64,000 nt of DNA, from positions 1 through 64,000 of the forward strand of contig CANOKL010000001.1 in the NCBI GenBank assembly GCA_947566645.1, written 5' to 3'. A model generated the notes under the pieces. That model did no database searches. It was given only the letters and a program-made list of their open reading frames with translations, and had not been told where the DNA came from. The stretch comes from an uncultured Lachnospiraceae bacterium (lineage in GTDB: Bacteria; Bacillota; Clostridia; Lachnospirales; Lachnospiraceae). The stretch's first letter is position 1. Each line of letters begins with the position of its first letter. Positions 26,242 through 33,256 of this stretch are shown in pieces. The translations under genes and the position numbers were made by a program.

Positions 26242-26279
26242 TTGGGGACGGGGTAAAATTCATTTTACCCCGTCCCCAA
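26242..26279. repeat. Dispersed palindrome, copy 4
   Basis: Arms TTGGGGACGGGGTAAAAT and its complement are separated by two bases. Like copy 2, it has the AAAAT/ATTTT centre variant. It lies between the convergent purH and AraC genes. Confidence 0.95.
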
Positions 26280-26296
26280 CAAACACATTTTAATGG

Positions 26297-27235
26297 TTAC
26301 CATCCCTGCTCGGAATGAATCCAGGATTTCAGGAGCTGTTGTTCATAATTTTCTGGACGTCTGCGCCATTCACTGGGGGAGACGCCGGTTACCTGCCGGA
26401 AATTACGGTTGAAGGTGGAGGGCGTGGTAAAGCCGCACTTATTTGCAATGTCTATAATAGACTCATCCGTATTCTTCAGATAATTGCATGCTGTCTGCAC
26501 CCTCACCTGGTTAATGTACTCCAGGGGGCTCATGTTCATATATTCGGAGAACAGCCGCCGGAAATGGGTTTCGCTGATATGGCACCAGGCTGACAGCTCG
26601 TCAATCCGGATGGGCTCCATGTAATGGAGAGTGATGTAATCCATTGCCCGCGCGATGGGAATGGTGATCCGGCTTCCAGGCTCTGCCGGTCTTCTGTCAG
26701 ATTTATTTTCCCGGGCAATATTTACAAGAAGTTCCACCATCACGCCCTTTGCCTCCTCCATGTAAAACTCCTCGGTATTGCGCATGATTTCGATCAGCTT
26801 CCTTATGATGCCTGCAAGCTTCGGGCGGCTTTTTGCTTTTTGGAAAATGGCCTTAGAGTTCACCTTCTGAAGCATATAGTTCATGCGCTTTGTGTTTCCC
26901 ATACCCTGATACAGGTCGCTGAGAATTCCGTCAACATCAATGAAAAGATATTCCCATTTGCTGATGGTTCCCGGGTCGCTATTTGTGGTGTGTGGGTAGT
27001 TTTTGGGAATAACGGTGAATTCATTTCCTGTGTACCGGTATTCTTGTTCGCCGAGTACCAGTTCCCCGACGCCGTCATAGCAGTATCCGATCTCCAGGTA
27101 ATTATGGAAATGGAGATAATCCACATCTCTGCCGTAGGACTGCACCCATTTCTGTCCAAGGAGGGCAAGAATATAGCTCCCTTCCGGCATTTTATAATAG
27201 CGGAATTCCATTTTTTGCTTTTTTTTCTTTGACAT
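26297..27235 (-). CDS. AraC family transcriptional regulator
   Basis: A 312-residue protein. The N-terminal cupin-like sensor contains LHFHNYLEIGYCYDGVGELV and the metal-site-like VIPKNYPHTT. The C-terminal HTH pair reads IRIDELSAWCHISETHFRRL and DIANKCGFTTPSTFNRNFRQ, ending VSPSEWRRR. GGAGGATCCAT precedes the ATG. The start lies 44 bases inside the end of the MATE gene, so the two are cotranscribed and probably translationally coupled. It may regulate that exporter in response to a small molecule. Confidence 0.9.
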   Translation of the reverse strand: MSKKKKQKMEFRYYKMPEGSYILALLGQKWVQSYGRDVDYLHFHNYLEIGYCYDGVGELVLGEQEYRYTGNEFTVIPKNYPHTTNSDPGTISKWEYLFIDVDGILSDLYQGMGNTKRMNYMLQKVNSKAIFQKAKSRPKLAGIIRKLIEIMRNTEEFYMEEAKGVMVELLVNIARENKSDRRPAEPGSRITIPIARAMDYITLHYMEPIRIDELSAWCHISETHFRRLFSEYMNMSPLEYINQVRVQTACNYLKNTDESIIDIANKCGFTTPSTFNRNFRQVTGVSPSEWRRRPENYEQQLLKSWIHSEQGW

Positions 27236-28574
27236 ATGGATCCTCCTTTTTCTCCCAGGAGCCGGTGTAGTATCGTACTGCGCCTACCAGGGCAGCGCAG
27301 ATCCAGGTGATGGGGGACACGAACCAGAGCCCCCGGTATCCAAAGATTTCCGGAAAGAGGAGCGCGCATCCGATCCGGGTTACGACCTCACTTAATCCCA
27401 TGAGCACGGTTACGAATACATCTCCTGACGCACGCAGAATATTGTGGTATACAACCAGTATGCCCCCTGCAATGAAAAATGATGTAAAGATACGCATGTA
27501 CTCGGTACCAAGGTGTATTGCTTCAGGTGTCTGCGTAAATGCCCTCATGACCGGCTCTGCAAACAGGAAAACAAGAGGACAGAAAATGCCGTAGCAGACA
27601 ATATTCATAACATAGGCGCTGCGAACACCCTTTCTCACACGGATATAATCCCTGGCCCCTACATTCTGCCCGGTGAAGGTCGCCACCGCAGAGCCGATGG
27701 CATCCGCCAGCTGAAAGCCAAGTCCCTCTACCTTTACGCACACACCATATGCGACAATCATGGTTGTGCCATAGGTATTGATGACTGCCTGGAGTGTCAT
27801 ATCGGAGATGGATATGATGCTCATCTGGAAGCCTGTGGGGAGTCCGTAGCGGAGCACCTGCCCGGCGAGGAAGGAATCCGGCTTCCATTCCTTCCGGTTT
27901 ACCTTAAGAAACGGCAGGATCCGGAGTGCATACCACATACACAGGACTCCGGAAATGACCTGCGACAGGACAGTTGCAAATGCCGCGCCTGCCGTCCCCA
28001 TGGGTATCCATGCCACAAAAACAATGTCCAGTACGACATTTAATATGCTGGATACGATAAGAAAGACAAGGGGAACCACAGAATTTCCCAAAGCTCTTAA
28101 TACAGAGGCACTGAAGTTGTACAGCATGGTTGCCCCACACCCTGCATAGATGACGAGCAGGTAGGAACCCGCATCCGGCAGGAGTGCATCAGAGGTCTTA
28201 AGGAGTCTGAGGAGCGGATTCACTGTCAGCATGCCTCCTGCAGTAATAAGAAGTGTTATGCCTGCCGCCACCCAGGCTCCTGCCATAAAGGTACGGCGGA
28301 CATTCTGTTCCTCGCGGGCGCCGTAATACTGGGAAATGACGACACTGACGCCAGTCGTTACGCCCATCATGACGGAAAATAAAAGATACATCGCCGTTCC
28401 CGCGATACTTACCGCTGCCAGTGCTCCGTCACCGAGGAAATGCCCTACAATGTAGGTGTCCGCAAAGTTGTAGATCCGCTGGCAGAGCATCCCGAGCAGG
28501 ACCGGCAGCGCAAATCTTGTCATCTGGCTTAATACCGGCCCCTTTGTCATATCCATAACCTTTTTACTGCTCAT
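27192..28574 (-). CDS. MATE family efflux transporter
   Basis: A 460-residue, 12-helix transporter with the opening MTKGPVLSQMTRFALPVLLG and QRIYNFADTYIVGHFLGDGA typical of MATE proteins, and a second half starting near FQMSIISISDMTLQAVINT. It is a distant paralogue of the exporter at 66-1433. It is encoded upstream of, and overlapping, an AraC-type regulator gene in the same operon. It would export organic cations or a metabolite; no substrate can be named. Confidence 0.92.
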   Translation of the reverse strand: MSSKKVMDMTKGPVLSQMTRFALPVLLGMLCQRIYNFADTYIVGHFLGDGALAAVSIAGTAMYLLFSVMMGVTTGVSVVISQYYGAREEQNVRRTFMAGAWVAAGITLLITAGGMLTVNPLLRLLKTSDALLPDAGSYLLVIYAGCGATMLYNFSASVLRALGNSVVPLVFLIVSSILNVVLDIVFVAWIPMGTAGAAFATVLSQVISGVLCMWYALRILPFLKVNRKEWKPDSFLAGQVLRYGLPTGFQMSIISISDMTLQAVINTYGTTMIVAYGVCVKVEGLGFQLADAIGSAVATFTGQNVGARDYIRVRKGVRSAYVMNIVCYGIFCPLVFLFAEPVMRAFTQTPEAIHLGTEYMRIFTSFFIAGGILVVYHNILRASGDVFVTVLMGLSEVVTRIGCALLFPEIFGYRGLWFVSPITWICAALVGAVRYYTGSWEKKEDPYVKEKKAKNGIPLL

Positions 28575-28701
28575 TGCATGCCCTCTTATTGCTTTCCTTA
28601 AGATTTTCTTAAAAATAGTAATATAATTACTCTACCAATGAACTGCTTATTCGTCAAGTCAGAAAGTTAGTCTGCAAAGAAATTAATCTGACAGAAAGTG
28701 T

Positions 28702-28730
28702 TTTTCAAACGCGTTACAGTGTGTTATAAT
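28702..28730 (+). promoter_or_regulatory. Promoter of the flavodiiron gene
   Basis: The -35 TTTCAA (28702-28707) and -10 TATAAT (28725-28730) are 17 bases apart. They lie about 45 bases before the start codon, in a 200-base divergent gap that otherwise shows nothing recognisable. Confidence 0.65.
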
Positions 28731-28776
28731 ATGTTCGGTTTATAAAAGAATTATAAAAATAAAGGAGCAGATAAGA

Positions 28777-30567
28777 ATGACTATTACGAAGGACATTAAG
28801 TATGTAGGTGTGAATGATCATGATGTAGATCTTTTTGAGGGACAGTATGTTGTTCCGAATGGCATGGCATACAATTCCTATGTGGTGATGGATGAGAAGA
28901 TTGCTGTCTTTGATACGGTTGACGCGCGGTTTACCCATGAGTGGCTGGATAATATCCAGAATGCGACAGGCGGCAGAACCCCGGATTACCTGATCGTCCA
29001 GCATATGGAGCCGGATCACTCCGCGAATATTGCCAATTTTATGAAGGCTTACCCGGATACAAAGATTGTATCCAGCACAAAAGCATTTGCCATGATGAAC
29101 CAGTTCTTTGGAACAGACTTTGCGGACAGGCAGGTTGTTGTGAAGGAAGGCGACACGCTGTCTCTCGGAAAGCATGAACTTGCTTTTGTTGCAGCACCTA
29201 TGGTGCACTGGCCGGAGGTTATCGTGACCTATGATTCCTGCGACAAGGTGCTGTTCTCAGCAGACGGTTTCGGAAAGTTCGGTGCGCTGGATGTGGAGGA
29301 AGACTGGGCATGCGAGGCACGCCGCTATTATATCGGAATCGTCGGAAAGTACGGCGCGCAGGTACAGAACCTGCTAAAAAAGGCAGCCGGACTTGATATC
29401 CAGGTAATCTGCCCGCTCCACGGGCCGGTGCTTACAGAGAATCTTGGATATTATCTTGGCCTTTATAATACATGGTCATCCTACGGAATTGAGACGGAAG
29501 GCATAGTGATTGCATATACATCTGTCTATGGAAATACGAAGAAGGCAGTAGAACTTCTTGCCGATAAGCTCCGCGCCAAGGGATGCCCGAAGGTTGTTGT
29601 AAATGACCTTGCCCGCTGTGATATGGCAGAGGCGGTGGAGGATGCCTTCCGGTATGGAAAGCTGATTCTTGCAACAACGACCTACAATGCAGAGATTTTC
29701 CCGTTCATGCGCGAATTTATCAACCATCTGACGGAGCGTAATTTCCAGAACCGGAAGATCGGCCTCATTGAGAACGGCTCCTGGGCTCCCCTTGCGGCCA
29801 AGGTGATGAAGAAGATGTTTGAAGGCTGCAAAAAGCTGACCTTTGCGGATACAACCGTGACCATCAGATCCGCCCTGAATGAGGAAAGCAGCGCACAGCT
29901 TGAAGCCATGGCAGAAGAATTCTGCAAGGACTACCTTGCACAGCACGACGAGACTGCCAATAAAAACGACCTGACCGCCCTGTTCAAGATCGGATACGGC
30001 CTGTATGTAGTTACTTCCAATGATGGCAAGAAAGACAACGGCCTCATCGTAAATACCGTATCCCAGGTAACAGACAGCCCGAACCGGGTTGCAGTATGCA
30101 TAAATAAGGCAAACTACTCCCACCATATTATTAAGCAGACAGGGATTATGAACGTAAACTGCCTGTCCACCGAAGCACCATTTAAAGTATTCCAGAACTT
30201 CGGCTTCCAAAGCGGAAGAAATGTAGATAAATTCGAGGGATGCGACCCCTTACGCTCCGACAACGGCCTGGTATTCCTGCCCAGATACATCAATGCATTC
30301 ATGTCTCTTAAAGTAGAGCAGTACGTGGACCTGGACACCCACGGCATGTTTATCTGTACCGTAACAGAGGCCCGGGTGATATCCAATGTGGAGACCATGA
30401 CCTACAACTATTATCAGAGCAACGTAAAACCAAAACCGGAGACAGAAGGCAAGAAAGGATATGTGTGCGTGGTATGCGGATATATCTATGAGGGCGACGA
30501 ACTGCCGGATGACTTTATCTGCCCGCTGTGCAAGCATGGCGTGGCGGACTTTGAACCAATTGGGTAA
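28777..30567 (+). CDS. Multidomain flavodiiron protein with flavin reductase and rubredoxin domains
   Basis: A 596-residue cytosolic protein that should reduce O2 (or NO) to water (or N2O) for protection of an anaerobe. Residues 1-245 form the metallo-beta-lactamase diiron domain, with ligands H76-x-E78-x-D80-H81 (HMEPDHSAN), then MVHWPE, FSADGFG and CPLHGPV. Residues about 250-395 form a flavodoxin domain (IVIAYTSVYGNTKKAVELL) and about 400-545 a flavin-reductase-like domain. The last 35 residues are a rubredoxin with C564-x2-C567 and C582-x2-C585. Core, flavin reductase and rubredoxin in one chain would let it draw electrons more directly from NAD(P)H. AAAGGAGCAG precedes the ATG. Confidence 0.92.
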   Translation: MTITKDIKYVGVNDHDVDLFEGQYVVPNGMAYNSYVVMDEKIAVFDTVDARFTHEWLDNIQNATGGRTPDYLIVQHMEPDHSANIANFMKAYPDTKIVSSTKAFAMMNQFFGTDFADRQVVVKEGDTLSLGKHELAFVAAPMVHWPEVIVTYDSCDKVLFSADGFGKFGALDVEEDWACEARRYYIGIVGKYGAQVQNLLKKAAGLDIQVICPLHGPVLTENLGYYLGLYNTWSSYGIETEGIVIAYTSVYGNTKKAVELLADKLRAKGCPKVVVNDLARCDMAEAVEDAFRYGKLILATTTYNAEIFPFMREFINHLTERNFQNRKIGLIENGSWAPLAAKVMKKMFEGCKKLTFADTTVTIRSALNEESSAQLEAMAEEFCKDYLAQHDETANKNDLTALFKIGYGLYVVTSNDGKKDNGLIVNTVSQVTDSPNRVAVCINKANYSHHIIKQTGIMNVNCLSTEAPFKVFQNFGFQSGRNVDKFEGCDPLRSDNGLVFLPRYINAFMSLKVEQYVDLDTHGMFICTVTEARVISNVETMTYNYYQSNVKPKPETEGKKGYVCVVCGYIYEGDELPDDFICPLCKHGVADFEPIG

Positions 30568-30571
30568 GCAG

Positions 30572-30676
30572 TTGGGGACAGGCTATTTTTAATTTGGGAC
30601 GGGGCATTTTTTGCCATAGTACACCTCGAAAAGCTCCGGTGGAGCTTTTCGGGTGAAAAATGCCCCGTCCCAAATT
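30572..30676. repeat. Dispersed palindrome, copy 5, compound with hairpin insert
   Basis: An outer half-arm TTGGGGACAGGCTATTTTT (30572-30590) precedes the core. The core arms AATTTGGGACGGGGCATTTTT and its complement (30591-30611, 30656-30676) are split by 44 bases. That insert contains its own hairpin, CACCTCGAAAAGCTCC against GGAGCTTTTCGGGTG (30622-30655). The element lies between the convergent flavodiiron and alpha-galactosidase genes. It may be the longest, least deleted family member in the window. Confidence 0.92.
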
Positions 30677-30679
30677 GAC

Positions 30680-32872
30680 TTATTCCCGCGTTTTGGTAAG
30701 GTGGAACTGGAAGGAGGTATATTCAGGTACCTCCCGCGGGATGGGAAGGCCTGCATTCATCAGTGCGGCGCCGGAGTGTACTTCCTCTGTGCCGTTTACG
30801 CGGTAGAGGGCATTCGGGAGGAGTCCCTTTGCCCGGATATATTCCTGCGGTCCGTTGCAGGTGAGGTTTGTTACAACGACGCTGATGAGTGATTCCTTTT
30901 TATTTTTGGTGACATGCTGCCATGCAGTCATATTTCCGGGCTCGAACGGATTAGTCAGGCGGTAGTAGTCTCCCTTAAATATGATGTGGTAGTATTTCCG
31001 GAACAGATTGCTCTGTTTTCTGCAGATTTTCTGTTGTTTTTTATTAAGGTGTGTCGCGTCCAGCTCGTAGCCAAAGGTTCCGCACATAGCGACAACCGCT
31101 TTTGTCTCAAGGGGTATGAATTTTCCACTGTCGGAAATGTGTGCGCCCATGGTGCACGTCGGGTACACGAAGGAGGTTCCGTAGTGGAGCTTCAGCCGGT
31201 CGATGGGATTGTTGTTGTCGCTTACCCAGTACTGGGGGTAGTAGTGGAGCATGCCCGGGTCGTAGCGTCCGCCTCCGCCGGAGCAGCCCTCGAACAGGAT
31301 GTCCGGATGTGTCTTGATGATTTTGTCCATGACGCGGTACAGTCCTAAAATGTAGCGGTGGTATACCTCTCCCTGGCGTTCTCCGGGCAGCTCATTTGAC
31401 CAGATATCGGCAAGGGAACGGTTGATATCCCATTTTACATAGTAAATATCTGCATCGTCCAGTATGGAGTTGATGCTTTCAATCAGGTAGTCCTGCACGT
31501 CCCTGCGGCTCATGTCAAGGGCAAGCTGGTTTCTGCTTCTTACTGCATGGCGGCCGGGAATCTGCATCACCCATTCGGGGTGTGTGCGGTAGAGGTTGCT
31601 GTCCTCTGATACCATCTCTGGCTCAAACCAGATGCCGAACTTCATATCCAGCTCGTTGATCTGCTCTACAAGCCGGTGGAGCCCGCATTTGATCTTGTCC
31701 TCATTTACATACCAGTCTCCGAGACCACTGTTGTCGTCATCGCGTTTCCCGAACCATCCGTCATCCATGACGAGAAGGTCTACCCCCATATTTTTGGCGG
31801 CTTTCGCAATATTTACAAGCTTTACGTCGTCGAAGTCCATAAATGCTGCTTCCCAGCTGTTAATGAGAACAGGCCGCTGTACCTCTGTCACAAATTTGCT
31901 CGCACAGAGATTTGTGCGGTAAAAGTCGTGATACAGATGGGAAAGTCCGGTAAATCCGTGCTCTGTAAAGGCCATGACGACCTCGGGGCCTTCGAAGACT
32001 TCCTGCGGCTTTAATTCATACACGAACTGCTTTGGGTTGATTCCCATGACGAGACGGAGCTGGTCATACTGGTCAAGCTCTGCTTCCGCAAGGAAATTGC
32101 CGCTGTACATGAGAGAGAAGCCGTAGCATCTGCCGTAATCCTCAGTGGCATCCCTGCCGCAGAGGATCAGGAAAGGATTCTGCTGGTGGCTGGAGGAGCC
32201 GCGCACGCTTCCAATGGTGTGAATGTGGTGCGTCATATGCTGGCGCTCGACCTGGCGCTCCTGGCCGTAGCGTCCCGGGAGGCTCACCAGATCCATGTCC
32301 GCGCCGTTTAAAAAGTCGAGGCACAGTGACATGATTTTCTTCAGATGAATGGCTTCGCTTCCCAGATTTTTCACCCTCACGGCGCGGGTGATTATGTCGG
32401 CCTCCTCAAAAACGCTGTACAAAAGCGCTACCTCTACATTCGATACTGCGTCAAGAAGCGTTACCTCCAGGGTACTGGCAGTGTCTTTCTCTGTCTGAAA
32501 TGTGGCCGGCAGTGTGTCAAGACGGTATTTTCCATCCGTGATCTGATGCCCGGTTACCTTCCCGTGGAAGGAGTAGCTGCCGTCGCTGTTTACCACCTCA
32601 ATGCTTGTGGTGCGGAAATCTCCCTGCTGTTGGGTGCTGAATTCCTGGGGCTGGGCATCCAGTGAAAAGGTTCTGGCATTCCGGGATTCGTATGGATTGC
32701 CGGAAAAGCCGCGGTCATACTGCATGATCTGATAGGACATGTCTGCATCGGAGATGGACGGCCCGTAATAAAGATGAAGCAGGTAGTCCAGATTCCCGAT
32801 TTTCATCTGATAGGATGTATTTTTTGTGTGCAGTGTGATTGTTTTCGTAGTGCTGTTAAAAACAATTCCCAT
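30680..32872 (-). CDS. GH36 alpha-galactosidase
   Basis: A 730-residue enzyme that removes terminal alpha-galactose from raffinose-type sugars or melibiose. Family blocks are DDGWFGKRDDDNSGLGDWYV, FGIWFEPEMVS, the nucleophile D482 in YYVKWDINR, EGCSGGGGRYDPGML, and acid/base D552 in WVSDNNNPIDRL. Length and order match the bacterial subgroup I tetramers. No signal peptide is present, so it acts inside the cell and its galactose can enter the galKT pathway encoded nearby. GGAGGTATAAAC precedes the ATG. Confidence 0.96.
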   Translation of the reverse strand: MGIVFNSTTKTITLHTKNTSYQMKIGNLDYLLHLYYGPSISDADMSYQIMQYDRGFSGNPYESRNARTFSLDAQPQEFSTQQQGDFRTTSIEVVNSDGSYSFHGKVTGHQITDGKYRLDTLPATFQTEKDTASTLEVTLLDAVSNVEVALLYSVFEEADIITRAVRVKNLGSEAIHLKKIMSLCLDFLNGADMDLVSLPGRYGQERQVERQHMTHHIHTIGSVRGSSSHQQNPFLILCGRDATEDYGRCYGFSLMYSGNFLAEAELDQYDQLRLVMGINPKQFVYELKPQEVFEGPEVVMAFTEHGFTGLSHLYHDFYRTNLCASKFVTEVQRPVLINSWEAAFMDFDDVKLVNIAKAAKNMGVDLLVMDDGWFGKRDDDNSGLGDWYVNEDKIKCGLHRLVEQINELDMKFGIWFEPEMVSEDSNLYRTHPEWVMQIPGRHAVRSRNQLALDMSRRDVQDYLIESINSILDDADIYYVKWDINRSLADIWSNELPGERQGEVYHRYILGLYRVMDKIIKTHPDILFEGCSGGGGRYDPGMLHYYPQYWVSDNNNPIDRLKLHYGTSFVYPTCTMGAHISDSGKFIPLETKAVVAMCGTFGYELDATHLNKKQQKICRKQSNLFRKYYHIIFKGDYYRLTNPFEPGNMTAWQHVTKNKKESLISVVVTNLTCNGPQEYIRAKGLLPNALYRVNGTEEVHSGAALMNAGLPIPREVPEYTSFQFHLTKTRE

Positions 32873-33256
32873 AATTGTGTTTATACCTCCTGTTTTGCTG
32901 ATTGTCTTTATGGTTCTGGCAGTTTCAGTTATTTTGTCTGTAGATGACTGCTGTTATCCATAACTATCTATATTTTACCATTAAAAAAGGGAAAAAAGAA
33001 ATGGCAGAATGCAAGAAAAAAATGGGGAAGTGTAGTATAAATGTTACTATGAGCGGACAGTTGTCCGTGAATAGTAACGAAGATTTGGGAATTATGCGCG
33101 GAGAAAGAGGCTGTCCACGGACTCCCTTACAGGGAGGCAATTAACCGGTATCTAGAAAAACTGAATAAGCAGCAACTGATCTGATGCTGCATCTCGACTA
33201 AGGCCTCCTCTTATGATATACTATATAAAGTATACTTTCACGGGAGGAGGATTTTT
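32873..33256 (+). other. Divergent intergenic region with decayed coding scraps
   Basis: This 384-base gap separates the divergent GH36 and GTPase genes. A short frame at 33001-33144 and another near 33077-33184 (ending REAINRYLEKLNKQQLI-stop) look like remains of a small gene, with no credible start. A promoter for the GTPase gene lies at 33194-33222. Nothing else was recognised. Confidence 0.4.
33194..33222 (+). promoter_or_regulatory. Promoter of the GTPase-nuclease fusion gene
   Basis: A -35 TCGACT (33194-33199) and a -10 TATACT (33217-33222) are 17 bases apart, about 35 bases before the start codon. The AT-rich palindromic stretch ATACTATATAAAGTAT overlaps the start site. Confidence 0.5.
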
